Positions 34,486-47,977 of a DNA stretch of 64,000 nt are shown here, in pieces. The translations under genes and the position numbers were made by a program. The stretch is from Zanthoxylum bungeanum (lineage: Eukaryota > Streptophyta > Magnoliopsida > Sapindales > Rutaceae). Position 1 is the first letter of the stretch. The number at the start of each line of letters is the position of its first letter. Under the pieces are notes generated by a model, which was not told the DNA's origin, did not search any database, and saw only the letters and a program-made list of their open reading frames with translations. The stretch spans positions 1 through 64,000 of the forward strand of contig SKCR01038872.1 of assembly GCA_019454045.1 (NCBI GenBank). Reading direction: 5' to 3'.

Positions 34486-36183
34486 TTAGGTTCAAGCATG
34501 AAAAATGTAGGGCTTAAAATTTGGGAAAACTTGATTTTGAGCATGTTTAATGAAATGGATGATTTGATATGCTTAATAATGTTTAATTGAGGATTGATTG
34601 GATCAATTTGTTGAAATTTTGATTGGATCAAATTTCCCCAAGTTCAAGTGTTGGCCGAATGTGTAGGGATTTTTTGAAATCTTGGTTTTTTGATTTTGAT
34701 TCATTGGATGAGTTGGAATCATATGGATAATGTTAATTTAAAATTAATTGGATTGAATTTTGAATTGAACAAAAATCCCCAAATTCTTACCTTGGCCGAA
34801 TTGGATATGCCCTAATATTGTCTTGGTATTTTGATTTTAAGACATTGGATGTGTTGGAAATCATTTGAGAAGTTAATTAGATGTCGATTGTGGAATTAAT
34901 TGGATTAATTCAAATTGACAAAATTACCTTCCTTGCCGAGACTTAGAAGCATGTAATATGGTTTTGATTTTCATTAATGTGTTGGACATGTTGATGAGAT
35001 GAGCATGATTAATTGGACTAATTTGATTTTTGGAAATGTTGATTTAGGTGATTAATCATATAATACACTTTAGGTAATTAAATTGCTAAATTGGACTTAT
35101 GTGATTTAATTATTTAAGGCCTTGAAATTGGATTTGGGCTATTAAAGTTGTTATTGGGCTTATTGGGCTTGATTTTATCAAGTTGGGTTTAGGCCAAATG
35201 GATTGGATCCAATTGGGCCCAAAACCACTTCCGTTAAGCCCAAATGCGACTAATGAACCTTTAAAGTTTAAATGGGCCTAATGGGCCAAGATTGATTTAT
35301 GGGCTTATGGGGTAAATCCCGGATTGGACTTTGGTTATCGGTTTGACGCGAGTTTCCAAAAGTCCACGCCTTAAGAAATCAATTAAAAGCCCATTGGACT
35401 TGAATTGAATTGACGTTGGACGTTAATTGGGCTTTGAGACCCGTAGCGATTAAATTTGGGATTTAAGTCGTAAAAGGTTCATTAAATAAAAGTGTAATAT
35501 TTAATTTGGAATTGAATAATGAATTAGTATTAAATATATGTTAAATTGGATTTAATGATGTAGTTTAATTTAATTCAATAATTCGTACTTTAAGTACTTA
35601 TTCGCAAAAACGAGTTTGACTCGAGTAAAATCAAATCGTTGTTTGAACATTGGATGATCACTTAATTATCAGATTAATTAATTTGATTAGATTGATTGAT
35701 AGCATGCTTTTGTGTGAATACGTGGTTGATGAATGAATAATGTATATCGGATGGATATTAGTCGGGTGGAGCAATTTTAGAAATTGTTGTAATAAATTCG
35801 ATTTATTAAATTGGACCTGCGTGTCCAGCCTTATCACCTCTATTCTTTGTATTCTCTTCTCACCTATTCCCCTCAATGTATATGAGGTTTCTTTAGAAGT
35901 GTAGTGTAACGGGTAGAAGTAGTACAAGTGCTAGCTTGAGTGAGAAAGGGAGAGATTTGATCTAGGATCAATGTGTAAAGTATCCATCCGCATATCATTA
36001 TTATTTATTTCAACTCGCTTTATTATGGTTTAGAATGCATGTTTAAGGGTGTATGAAGATGAGACCTTAACAAAGATAATAAATTGGTAGTCAATTTGCA
36101 CGCGAAAAGCCCTCATCAAATATCATGCGTCTTTTCCTTCCATTGAGTGATTCTTACTCAAGATCCTAGATTGGCATGGGTTG
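34486..36183 (+). other. Long leader of B, no gene
   Basis: 1.7 kb of AT-rich sequence with TTGGCCGAAT words (near 34655 and 34793), a cluster of TTGGGCC/GCCCAA motifs (about 35130-35420) and a T/C-rich stretch near 35820-35890. It aligns with the leaders of A, C and (reversed) D and E. Open frames here carry no domain. Confidence 0.75.
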
Positions 36184-36655
36184 TTGGCCAAAGTCAAGCC
36201 CTTGTCCGTCGAAGATGTGTTTGAATCACGAAGCTTTGTTCCATATTGGTGTCATGTCCAAGTTGTGGTTTGTTGGCCAAAGTCAAGACCACTTCTTGTC
36301 CATCGACATTCATTACGAAGCTTCCATGGTCAATGGGTCCGCGCTTGACTGGGATCATTAGGTTTGTTGTGCCAAAGCCAAGGCCTAGTTGATTCAGAGG
36401 AAAAAGGTTAGGATAATATTGGATATATAGGCATATATGAGATATATGTTTCGGACTTGGATGTCCACCTACTGGATCTAGGAGTTGGATGAGATCCAAT
36501 TGATCTTCGAGATCTACCTAGTTAATTATCATACAATTTGTTGGCCAAAGTCAAGATTGTGTGATATTTAACGGGATCCTAGCCCACTAGGAAACACGGT
36601 TTCCCGAGTACTCGACAGAGGGTTAGAGGCTCGCCGAAAAATAGTGGGAGGCAAG
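36184..36655 (+). promoter_or_regulatory. Conserved pre-gag leader block of B
   Basis: Repeats TTGGCCAAAGTCAAG at 36184-36198, 36273-36287 and 36541-36555, and the variant GTGCCAAAGCCAAG at 36369-36382. Then GGATCC, hairpin GGAAAC/GTTTCC with ACG loop (36590-36604), and ATAGTGGGAGGCAAG (36641-36655). Order and spacing match D, E, A and C. Confidence 0.88.
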
Positions 36656-36803
36656 AATTGAATTTGCAATATTCGTTCAATTACTCGCCATACGCGCTCA
36701 CAAATATCATTCGTCGTAATTTTAAATTTTAGTTGGACTAATATTTAAATTGTGTGTTTAAAAAATATATATATAGTTGGACTATATACAAACTCATTCA
36801 ATA

Positions 36804-36935
36804 TATAGTTGATTTTATAATTGGATTATAGTAATCAATATAATTGAATTAAAATGATAGTTGATTTTATAATTGGATTATAGTAATCAATATTAAAATG
36901 ATATAGTTGATTAATATTGGATTATTGTAATCATT
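36804..36935 (+). repeat. Short tandem repeat at the former gag start (B)
   Basis: ATAGTTGATTTTATAATTGG recurs at 36804 and 36857, with a shorter third copy near 36903. Related repeats occur in A, C and E at the same place. D has a single TATAGTTGGACTATAG there, overlapping its gag start, so the repeats seem to have grown where the gag ATG once was. Confidence 0.65.
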
Positions 36936-36939
36936 ATAA

Positions 36940-39900
36940 TAAATAGGACCTTATTAAAATCAAGAAAGAATTGAAAAGTTGAATATTTAAAATATATATA
37001 ATCCTTGGATTAAATGTTTTAAATGATTTAATTTTCAAATTGGGAATTAATAATAGGTTACTTTATTTGATAAAATAACTTATTATACCTAGCCCAAAAT
37101 TAAGCAAATAAGTAGAGCATAAAATCTTTGGAAGATTTATGTGATGATGACTTTAGTGCTTAATTTAATGTACTTGTCAATAAATCTATCTTTAGATTTA
37201 AAAGGTATTAAAATTGCAACTAATAATTCTTGGAGAATTAATTGACTATTCTAGAGGAGAAAAGTCAAAGTTTGCAATTGGGCATGAAGCACAGAGGTGC
37301 ATTCGATATATATTAAAAAAAACCCAAGGCTTGGCCTAAGGTTTCTGAAATATTGAAAAGATAATTGACATATCCCAAAGTGACTACCATTTGGATATGG
37401 CAGACACGAAGGAATTAAAGAAAGGGCAAGGCTCTTACTTGAAAAGTTTGTCTTAGTTATGTTCACAGGTAGTATTAAAATTAGATTTTAAATACTTAGT
37501 GTGGTACATAAAATATATGTATTGATGTTCAGAATCTGCTGAGAGCAGGATACTGACTTCAAACTGAGATTAATCTGCGAATCGAAAACGCGACGAAAGT
37601 TGCTGTTTCGACCGTAGATACCTAAGTTTAGGAACTACCCTTCGGGTGTGTACTTAAATTAGGAACTGTTATAATGTAACTACTTGGACTAGTAACATCA
37701 TCTCTATATCAGTGTTTGATCCGTTGCGGATAAACCTTTATATTCTAGAACACTAAAGTGTTTCATTATATAAAGATGATACTGAGATAAACACATTAGA
37801 TGTGAAAAACAGTATTTATATTTTGAATATAATTAAAATCTCAAACATATAAAATGACAAATAAATAGCTCAAATGATTTGATCAATAGAGTTATTTGGG
37901 GCATTGTCGTCTGGGACACAATTAAACAAACATGACTGTATATCCACACTTTTGAAGAGTGGGTACTTGGACTGATTTGACTAATCAAAAAGTCTACGAA
38001 TCTAGTTTATTAGGTAAAGCCACCTAAAATACTATTTACTTGGTAATATTGTGAAAGCCACCGATCTGTTAGCCCTATTCATTGTGAAGATAGTGGGCCC
38101 ATATCTAGCAAGGCTAGATGTGAACATTAATATTTCGTGACCTTAACGGATGTGGCATCACGTTATTTATGGTTATGTGTTTCTGTTGAAAACACAAATC
38201 GGAAACTTTTAGGGTTTTGACACGAAGTAGACAAACAGATCGGCCATAGTTTATACCGTCGCGGTAAGACCGTAATGAAAATGCTTAAGCATTAAGTTTC
38301 ATACATACATGAAAGAGTATGGTATTCTTTCATATGAGGACTCCTCCCGAGACATGTCAGTTAGACGGTGTGTCCGAACTAAAACCGAATTTTGTTGGAC
38401 ATGATAAGGTTTATCACGAGTCGCTCTGAGCTACTGTTTCCTTCAATAGGATGTATTAACAGTGCAAAACTTATTTAGAATAAGGTTCCATGAAAATCTG
38501 TTTGACAGAATTCATATTGGATATGAACGGGAAAGAAACAGGGTTTCACACTCCTGATAATTGGGTATGCCAGGCATAATGTTTGGATGATACCAAACTA
38601 AGGACCCAAATTGGATAAGTGCCAATATAGGTTATCCTAAGGGAAACCATGAGTATAGTACTTGTAAATCTCACATGAGAACAATGTGATTGTTGCTCAC
38701 CATGCAGTTTTTTCCTAGAGGAATACTGATATGCAGTGGTCAGTGGGAGGATAGTGATACTCGATGAAAATCGGAGTAATACTATTCAAGGCACGAAGTC
38801 CTTAATGGAACATAAATATTTCATCTATGAGGAATTTACACCATTAATCTTCAAATACACAAGAAATTAGTAGATCGGATAGAGTCAGAAAACAACCTAG
38901 GGTATGGGTTTCTGATCTAACCTCATAAAGATGTCAATCTTATGGAGGTATACCAACCGACTACGTTTGAGGAAGTGATACAAGGTATCGACTTCCTACT
39001 ATGGCAAAGTGCCATGAGTCCGAAATGGATTCCATGTATAACAAATATGTTTGGATACTAGTTGTTGTACCACAAGGCATTGTGCCTATTGGTACATTAA
39101 ACGTCTTCAGGGAAGACATACATGGAAGGCAACATACCAACGTACAAAGCTGGGCTTTTGACAGAAAGGTATCGTTATCAACATGTGTGTTAATAACGGT
39201 TCAACCTTTTACCTGTTGCCATGGTAAATCCATTTTGAAAATGCTTGTTGATAACTGCGTATTTCATTTATGAAATGTGTCAGTTACAGATCAAAATCGC
39301 TTTCCTGAAAAGGAAACCTTTTGGAGGATGTTTACAACATCCTGACGATTTTGTATAACCGACAAACAAGGTTTGCGGGTTATTCGATCCATGTTTGGAT
39401 TGAAGCAAGCATAAGGTTCTTGGAACTGACGTTTTGAAGTAATCATAATGGTTTATGATTTGACTCAAAACGAAATAATTCTGTGTGTATATGGAGGTTA
39501 GTGGGAGCGCACTGACAATGAATGTCCTGTATAAATATGATAATATATGTCTTTCATGGAAATGAAATTCCCATAAAACTATTGTTGAAAGCTTGGCCTT
39601 CATAGACATTCTTTCAATAGAAATTCTCCGTAGAATTCTGGGGAGTAACAACCTTTATTCGAGGAATAAAGATCTACTGGGATAGATTTGGAGTTTGTTA
39701 ACACTCTCTGGGAAATTGTACATTTAAAATGTACATAACCTGGTGTCTCATACGCTTTGAGCATATGGAGTCACAATCAGGACAATCCAAGTGATAGTCA
39801 TTGGATTAAAGTTAAGAACATCTGTTAGTATCTCAGAGAACTAAAGATGTGTGTCATAAACTATAGAGAATGAGAACTTGAAGTGACTGGGATCACTGCT

Positions 39901-40328
39901 GCAAGTTTCCAAACTATTAAATACTGAGGTACTATAAAGTTTGAATAACGGGACAGTGAGCAGGAAATCTTCCGAGCAAGATAACTGTTGCCGAATAAAC
40001 AACAAATGCGGATTATTGCTGCAGCTGAGGCAGCAATAGAAGTCATTTGGGTCGAAAATAAATCTAATTAGAATAGATATAGTTCTTTTAGCGGCTGAGC
40101 TAGGCGTCAGCACAGACTAAGGAATTAAAAGTCTCATCAACAATCCAGATATATACTTCTATATTCATCTGATTCGTCGGATCATTCGTCATCGTGGCGA
40201 TGTGATGATCGTGTAAATCGCGTCAGACGATAATCAAGCAAATCCGCTGACGAAAATCATTCCTCAGCAATTTGAGGCGAACCGTACATAGTTCGGGTGT
40301 GGGACACTTGAGTGACTGGCTATGTGCC
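36940..40328 (+). pseudogene. Ruined gag-pol of element B
   Basis: Homologous to D's gag-pol in order, with no long frame. Gag zinc knuckle region at 37367-37395 has lost the CCHC residues through a deletion shared with A. Integrase-like sequence runs about 38030-38720. The RT start survives as a 90-codon frame (39001-39273) with SEMDSMYNKYVWILV and PIG, after which the CRWIFK block is replaced. RNase H sequence runs to about 40320. It can supply no enzyme. Confidence 0.85.
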
Positions 40329-40339
40329 AAGTGGGAGAT
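40329..40339 (+). other. Polypurine tract of B
   Basis: AAGTGGGAGAT, directly before the 3' LTR and identical to D's and C's. Confidence 0.92.
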
Positions 40340-42417
40340 TGTTGGACAAAATGACCCATAGCGTCACTATTTGCACAGATCATTGTGTTGTTGTAGCAAA
40401 TTAACTATGTGACAAGGAAATTGCACTCTCATCATTTGTGATTAGATCACCATAGATATATAAATGAAGAGAGGTCTCTATGATTAGTTCCTGGACTGAG
40501 AATGATATGAGACAGTATCAGTCCCCGAAGGTTTAATCATTAAAATCCCTAGCCGGAGTATTATCGAGACTGGACGTCGATAATGCGGAATAGGCTAGTA
40601 TTGCACTTGTGTGCGTTGTGAGGGCACAACGGCATAGTTCTCATATATATATAGTATCGGATACTTATGCAAGTGCGATAGGAGGTCGTGTCACCGATGG
40701 TACGGGAAACAGCTTCGCTCTGGATAGACCCCCTCGGAATCCCATTGGTATTATGACTATGTGTCTATGGGAGTCCGACATCAGGGTAGGTTGTATTGGT
40801 CTTAACCTGAGACTTGCACCGCTAATCCTTACGACAATCAATATACTTTGGTTGAGGTAGTCTAGGACTCTAACCGGTTCTGTGTACGCCAATACTAGGT
40901 ATATTGAGAATCGTAGAGTATTGGTGTGTGATGTCAAGACGGAAGTATCACTCCAGTCATAGTGGAGATGATGTCACGCAGGATATGGTATTAGTGCTCT
41001 TGAGTGATGCGCATCCAATCGTGATATTATGACCAGGTCATGAATATCCGATTATAGAGACTAGTTACCAGACATCCGACATGTGCTTCGGACGGGGCAG
41101 ACACTTATCCAGCCCCATTCCTAGCACGTGACTATCCGATACTGGACCGACATACGAAATACTTGGTATACTACGCTTGATACAGATTTAATATTCTTAG
41201 ATGGATATGACCGGAGATTGGGTAGACTTGGTGCTATGCTAGGAGTCGACCTTGTCTCGTAAATCGGTAGAACGTAGTACTTGGTACGTACGTGATTCGG
41301 ATACTCCGACGACCGTATTTACTACCAACTTATCCGGGGATCTCATGGGTCGCTTCCCGATAATCCACCGATGACGCATAACTCGCACTCTTGAATAATC
41401 TGGGATTATATATAGAAGAGAGAAAAAATTAATCTGGGATTAATAACGGAGATATTTTATCTAGGATAAAATATCGTCTAAAGAGAGAGAACGATTAATT
41501 TGGAATTAATCGATGAATTAATATATTCGATATATTAAACGAAATTAGATTTCGACGCAGAATTAAAATTAGATTTAATTCGGGCGAACGAATTAATTTA
41601 GAATTAATTCGTTAGCGACGTGAATAGTGAATTCGCTAAGCATAATCATTTAATTACGACGCAACGGAAAGTTCGTTAATTGGAATTAGCGAACCCGAGC
41701 CCGAGTGTGATTGCGAGCGCATTCGTATTTCGAATTCGAGTGCGGCGACGCAAGTCACATCAAGCGTCAAATCATTCGTCACATCAAGCGTCAAATCAAA
41801 TGTCACTTGGAGTGATGTGATTGATTGATGTGATTGATTGATTGATTGATTGAAAGACAACTTGTGACACTTTGAGTGATAGTGTTGTTGGAATAGTGAT
41901 TGGTGGTTGGAAAGTTTTTGCTTGACTTTTTGAAAGCCAATTTTATGTATTTACCTTTAATATATTTTAGAAAATATATAAGGAAAATGCTTTTACTTTC
42001 TAACAAATAATACACATTTTTTCTCTCTCTCTTTCTCACTCAATTCACGCCCAAGGGGCAGTGAAATAAGCTCACTGGTTTCCTTAGAAACTGCCGAGCA
42101 AAGGGAGGCAAAGAGTGTGATTTTTGGTAAAATCACAAGTGCTAGCACACTTACGACACTTGCGAGGGTGGTAGGGAGTTTCACCCATGAGCCGGGATCC
42201 GTTCGACGAAGCTTGGAGCATCGTTTCGCAGCTCAAAAACAGAAAATTGAAGACAGTGGACTGCTGCAGTGGGCGCCAAAAACAGTGGGGATTTTGGGCT
42301 TCATTCGTCTTCAAATCGACTCAACCGATCGATGTGAGTATTCCGCTACCTCCGTTGATGTGTTCACACATGATTTTCATCGTTTGTTTGATCTTGGGAC
42401 CTAGAATAAACCTAACA
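40340..42417 (+). repeat. 3' LTR of element B
   Basis: 2078 bp with the complete palindrome array (about 41396-41700), U3 tandem repeats (41755, 41779) and a TATA box near 41975. It ends CCTAACA, followed by the TSD GTTTG. Confidence 0.94.
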
Positions 42418-44051
42418 GTTTGTTGAGCATGATTTGAATAAATTGATTGTTTAAGTATGCTTATAACATGTTTTATTTCATTTTGGTGGACCAATTTGTT
42501 GAAAATTGATTTGGAATAATTTTCCCCAATTTTTGTCACTTGGCCGAATGTGTTGGTGATTTTGAATCCTTGGATTTTTTGGTTTTGATTCATGGATGAG
42601 TTAGAATCATGTAGGATTGATGTAATTTATGGTCAATTGGATTGTTACTTTGAATTGAACATAAATCCCCAAAATTCTCATGTTGGCGAATTGGAGTATG
42701 CCCTTGAATGTCTTGGATTTTTGATTTTATGAACTTGGATGTGTATGAAATCATGTAGGATGTTGATTTAATGTCGATTGTGGGTTTGATTGGATTGAAA
42801 CCAAATCGGATGTGAAATCCTCCCTTGGCCGAGACTAAAGAAGCATGTAAATGGGTTTGATTTTTCATTATGTGTTGGACATATGATAATGATAATGAGC
42901 ATGATTAATTGGACTAATATGGTGTTTAGAAATGTTGATTTGGGTAATTGATCATGTAATACACTTTAGTTTAATTGAATATGAAATTGGATTTTGCTAT
43001 TTAATTAATTGGGCCTAATTTTGGACATTGGACTTTAATGTTATAATTGGGCTTATTGGGCTTGATTTATCAAGTTGGGTTTAGGCCAAATGGATTGGAT
43101 CCAATTGGGCCCAAAACCACTTCCGTAAGCCCCACAATGCGACTTAATGAACCTTTAAAGTTCAATTGGGCCTAATGGGCCAAGATTGATTTATGGGCTT
43201 ATGGGGTAAATCCCGGATTGGACTTGGTTATCGGTTTGACACGAGTTGACCAAAAGTCCACGCCTTAAGAAATCAATTAAAAGCCCATGGACTTTAATTG
43301 AATTGACGTTGGACGTTAATCGGTCTTTGAGACGCGTTACGATTAAATTTGGAATTTAAATCGTAAAAGGTTTATTAAATAAAAGTGTAATATTTGATTT
43401 GGTATTGAATAGTGAATTAGTATTAAATACATGTTAATTAGATTTAATGATGTAGTTTAATTTAATTCATGAATTCGTACTTTAAGTACTTATTCGTAAA
43501 AACGAGTTTGACTCGAACAAAATCAAATCGTTGTTTGAACATTGGATGATCACTTAATTATCAGATTAATTAATTTGATTAGATTGATTGATAGCATGCT
43601 TATGTCTGTGAATACGTGGTTGTGTTGTATGAATAATGTATATCGGATGGATATTAGATGGGTGGGCAATTTTGGAAATTGTTGTAATAAATTCGATTTA
43701 TTAAATGGGACCTGCGTGTCCAGCCTTATCATCTTCATTCTCTTTGTATTCTCTCTCACCTATTCCCCTCCATGTAAATGAGGTTTCTTTAGAAGTGTAG
43801 TGCAACGGGTAGAAGAATACAAGTGCTAGCTTGAGTGGAAAGGAGAGATTTGATCTATTTTTGTTAGGATCAATGTAAAGTATCCATTCGCATATCATTT
43901 TATTATTTTCATACTCTCTTATTATGTATTTAGATGCATGTTTAAGGGTGTATGCAGATGAGACCTTAACAAAGATAATAAATTGGTAGCCAATTTGCAC
44001 GCGAAAACACCCTCGTTAAATATCAAGCGTTTATTTTCCTTCCATTGAGTG
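42418..44051 (+). other. Leader of A between B and C (starts with right TSD of B)
   Basis: A's leader resumes at 42423 after GTTTG (42418-42422). It is AT-rich and gene-free, with TTGGCCGAAT words and GCCCA motifs around 43020-43330. It aligns with B 34510-36140 and ends at the C insertion. Confidence 0.85.
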
Positions 44052-44056
44052 ATTCT
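44052..44056. repeat. Left TSD of element C (ATTCT)
   Basis: ATTCT here and at 58729-58733. Joining the flanks gives GAGTGATTCTTGCTCAAG, matching B's uninterrupted GAGTGATTCTTACTCAAG near 36147. Confidence 0.95.
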
Positions 44057-46094
44057 TGTTGGACAAAATGACCCATAGCGTCACTATTTGTACAGATCAT
44101 GGTGTTGTTGTACAAATTAACTATGTGACAAGGAAATTGCACTCTCATCGTTTGTGATTAGATCACCATAGATATATAAATGAGGAGAGGTCCATATGAT
44201 TAGTTCCTGGATTTAGAATGATATGAGACAGTATCAGTCCACGAAGGATTAATCATTAAATATCCCTAGCCGGAGTATTATCGAGACAGGACATCGATAA
44301 TGCGGAATAAGCTAGTATTGCACTTGTGCGCGTTGTGAGGGCACAACGGCATAGTTCTCATATATTTAAGTATTGGATACTTATGCAAGTGCGATAGGAG
44401 GTTGTGTTTCACCGATGGTACGGGAAACAGCTTCGCTCTGGATAGACCCCTCGGAATCCCATTGGTATTATGACTATGTGTCTATGGGAGTCCGACATCA
44501 GGGTAGGTGTATTTGGTCTTAACCTGAGACTTGCACCGCTAATGCTTACGACAATCAATATACTTTAGTTGAGGTCGTCTAGGACTCTAACCGGTTCTGT
44601 GTACGCCAACTGCTGGGTATATTGAGAATCGTAGAGTATTGGGTGTGATGTCAAGACGGAAGTATCACTTCAGTCATAGTGGAGATGATGTCACGCAGGA
44701 TACGGTATTAGTGCTCTTAAGTGTTGCGCAACCATCGGGATATTATGACTAGGTCATGCATATCCGATTATAGAGACTAGTTACCAGACATCCGACATGT
44801 GCTTCGGACGGGGCAGACACTTATCCAGCCCCAGCCCTAGCACGTGACTATCCGATACTGGGCCGATATACACAATACTTGGTATACTACGCTTGATACA
44901 GATCTTAAATATTCTTAGATGAATATGACCGGAGAATTGGGTAGACTTCGTGCTTTGCTAGAAGCCAATCGTGTCTTGTAAATCGGTAAGAACGTAGTAC
45001 TTGGTACGTACGTGATTCGGATACTCCGACGACCGTATTTACTACCGAATTATCCGGGGATCTCATGGGTCGCTTCCCAAAGATTCACCGATGACGTATG
45101 ACTCGCACTTTTATTAATCTGGGATTAATATGATGAGAGAGAAAATTAATCTGGGATTAATTACAGAGATATTTTATCTGGGATAAAATATCAATTTAAA
45201 GAGATAGAATGATTAATTTGGAATTAATCGAATAATTATATATTTGATATATTAAATGAAATTGGATTTCGACGCGGAATTAAAATTAGAATTTAATTCG
45301 GGCGAGCGAATTAATTTAGAATTAATTCGTTAGCGACGTGAATAGTGATTTCGCTTGGCGTAATCATTTAATTACGACGCGACGAAAGATTCGTTAATTT
45401 AGAATTAGCGAATCCGAGCCCGAGATTATTTGCGAGCGCATTCGCATTTCGAATTCGAGAGCAGCTCGTCAAATCAAGCGTCAAATCGCTAGTCGCATCA
45501 AGCATCAAATCACTAGTCACTTTGAGTGATGTGACTTGACAAGAATGATTGATTGATGTGATTGATGGAAGTTGTTGAAGCATATTAAGTGCTTCACTTT
45601 TCCAAATGAAAAAAGTGGTATATGGTTTTTATTATTTTGGAATTAAAACACAACCTATACTTTTACTTTTCAACACTCTCTCTCTCCTCACGTTGGAAGA
45701 AACATTTCTTCCTCTCTCTCACGCATTTTCTTCTTTTTGTTCTTGAGGCAGTCCACTGCCGTGAAACACAAGGGAAATGGGGAAGCAAAGTGTGGTTTTG
45801 TGCAAAACAAGAGTGCTAGCACACTCCGGGATCAATGCGAAGGTGATAGGGAAGTCCCCCCATGAGTTGGGAACCATTTCGGAAAGCTTGGAGCTTGATT
45901 TTGGTGACCAAAACCGAACCAGTGGCTGTGTTTTACTGCTACTGCGTGAGCAGTTCATGAAGGGCAGTGAGCTCGTTTTTGTTGCCCAAATCGTCTCTCA
46001 ACCGCTCGATGTAAGTATTCCGCAACTTCGTCGTTGTATATTCGCTGTGTTTTCATGCTTAGATTTGATCTTGGGACCTATAGAAAATCCAACA
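44057..46094 (+). repeat. 5' LTR of element C
   Basis: TGTTGGACAAAATG..AATCCAACA, with the palindrome array near 45115-45340 (for example GATATTTTATC/GATAAAATATC with TGG centre). Confidence 0.94.
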
Positions 46095-46095
46095 A

Positions 46096-46109
46096 TGGCA
46101 TCAAGAGCT
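46096..46109 (+). other. Primer-binding site of C (variant)
   Basis: TGGCATCAAGAGCT, the A/B form with one more change. Confidence 0.78.
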
Positions 46110-47977
46110 TGGGTTAAAAGCATGAAAATGTTAGGGCTAAAATTGGGCAATTTGATTTTGAGCATGATTAATGAAATTGGATTGATTAGTATGCTTAAAT
46201 GTGTTATTATTGAGGATTGATTGGATCAATTTTGAAATAATGTTTGGAATATTTTTCCCCAAATTTATCACCTTGGCCGAATTTAACAATTAATTTAATG
46301 TCTTGGGATTTTTGATTTTTGACAATTGGATGTGTTGGAAATCATTCGGGATGATGATTTAACGACGATTGCGGAATCAATTGGATTGAATTCGATTCGG
46401 ACGTAAAATCCCCAAATTGCCAAGTATGTTATTTAGCATGAAATTGGGTAAAATGAATTTGAGCATGTAATTATGAAATTGGATGATTAAGTATGCTTGA
46501 ATATGTTTTAATTGATAATTGATTGGATCAATTTGATGAAATTATGTTTTGAAACAAATTTCCCCAAAATGCTTGTGTTGGCCGAATTGATGAAGTGCCC
46601 TTATTGTCTTGGTATTTTTTTTTGATTCATTGGATGACTTGAAAACAATTGGGATGTTGATTTAATGTTGATTTGGATTCAATTGGATTGGGTTTAAAGT
46701 TGGACATTAAAATCCCCTTTGGCCGAGACTTAATGTAGCATGTATATGGGTTTGATTTTAATCAAAATATGTTGGACATATGATGATGATAATGAGCATG
46801 ATTAATTGTATGAATTGATGTTTTAGAAATGATAATTGGGGTGATTAATCATGATATACACTTTAGGTAATTAAATTGCGAAATTGGATTTGTGTAATTT
46901 AATTAATTGGGCTAATTTTGGAAATTGAGCTTGAATTGTTGTTATTGGGCTTATTGGGCTTTGTTGTACAAAGTTGGGTTAAGGCAAATTGGATTGGATC
47001 CAATTGGGCCCAAAACCGCATCCATAAAGCCCAAATGCAACATAATGGACCTTTGTAATTTAATTGGGCCTAATGGGCCAAAATTAATTTAAAGGCTTAT
47101 GGGGTAAATCCCGGATTGGACTTTGGTTGCGGGTTTGACCCGAGTTGACCAAAAGTCCACGCCTTAAGAAATTAATTAAAATCCCATTGGACTTTAATTA
47201 AGTTGACGTTGGACGTTAATCGGGCTTTGAGACCCGTAACAATTAAATTTGGAATTTAATTCGTAAAAGGTTTATTAATAAAGTGTGATATTTAATTTGG
47301 AATTAAATAGTGAATTAGAATTAAATACAAATTGAATTGGATTTAATTGTGTAGTTTAATTTAATTCGGGAATTCGTACTTTAAGTACTTATTCGCAAAA
47401 ACGAGTTTGACTCGAACAAAATCAAATCGTTGTTTGAACATTGGATGATCACATAATTATCAGATTAATTAATTTGATTAGATTGATTGATAGCATGCTT
47501 ATGTGAGTGAATACATGGTTGTGATGAATGAATAATGTATATCGGATGGATATTAGATGGGTGGGGCAATTTTAGAAATTGTTGTAATAAATTTGATTTA
47601 TTAATTGGACCTGCGTGTCCAGCCTTATCACCTCCTATTCTTTGTATTCTCTTCTCACCTATTCCCCTCAATGTAAATGAGGTTTCTTTAGAAGTGTAGT
47701 GTAACGGGTAGAAGAAATATTTGTGCTAGCGGGAGAGAGAAAGTGAGAGATTTGATCTAGGATCAATGTGTAAAATATCCATCCGCATATCATTATTATT
47801 TTATCATATGCGCTTTATTATGTGTTTAGAATGCATGTTTAAGGGTGTATGATGATGAGACCTTAACAAAGATAATAAATTGGTTGCCAATTTGCACACG
47901 AAAAACCCTCATCAAATATCATGCGTTTTTCCTTCCATTGAGTGATTCTCACTCAAGATCCGAGACGGCATGGGTTG
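46110..47977 (+). repeat. Leader of C with long tandem repeat
   Basis: Two to three diverged units of roughly 300 bp, each with ATTTGAGCATG.., GATTGGATCAATTT, TTCCCCAAA, TTGGCCGAATT and TTGATTTAA words (about 46110-46430 and 46435-46720). They correspond to the 145-bp repeats of D. A GCCCA-rich stretch and T/C-rich stretch follow. No gene. Confidence 0.7.

Larger units (their letters stand above)
32464..42417 (+). mobile_element. Ty1/copia element B, structurally complete but coding-dead
   Basis: 9.95 kb with LTRs of 2007 and 2078 bp, TSD GTTTG, primer site and polypurine tract. It lies in A's leader, 64 bp after A's LTR. LTRs are nearly identical apart from one-base indels and a deletion of about 73 bp in the left copy at about 33565, which removes several palindromes. 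Gag-pol is full of stops. Recent insertion together with dead coding sequence implies movement by enzymes from another copy. Confidence 0.94.

Noticed and set aside
36176..36361. 61-codon frame in the B leader as a separate gene
   Set aside because: It is the translation of the TTGGCCAAAGTCAAG repeat block. Reading frame is not held in all copies, so I list the block as a regulatory leader element and leave the peptide idea as a finding.
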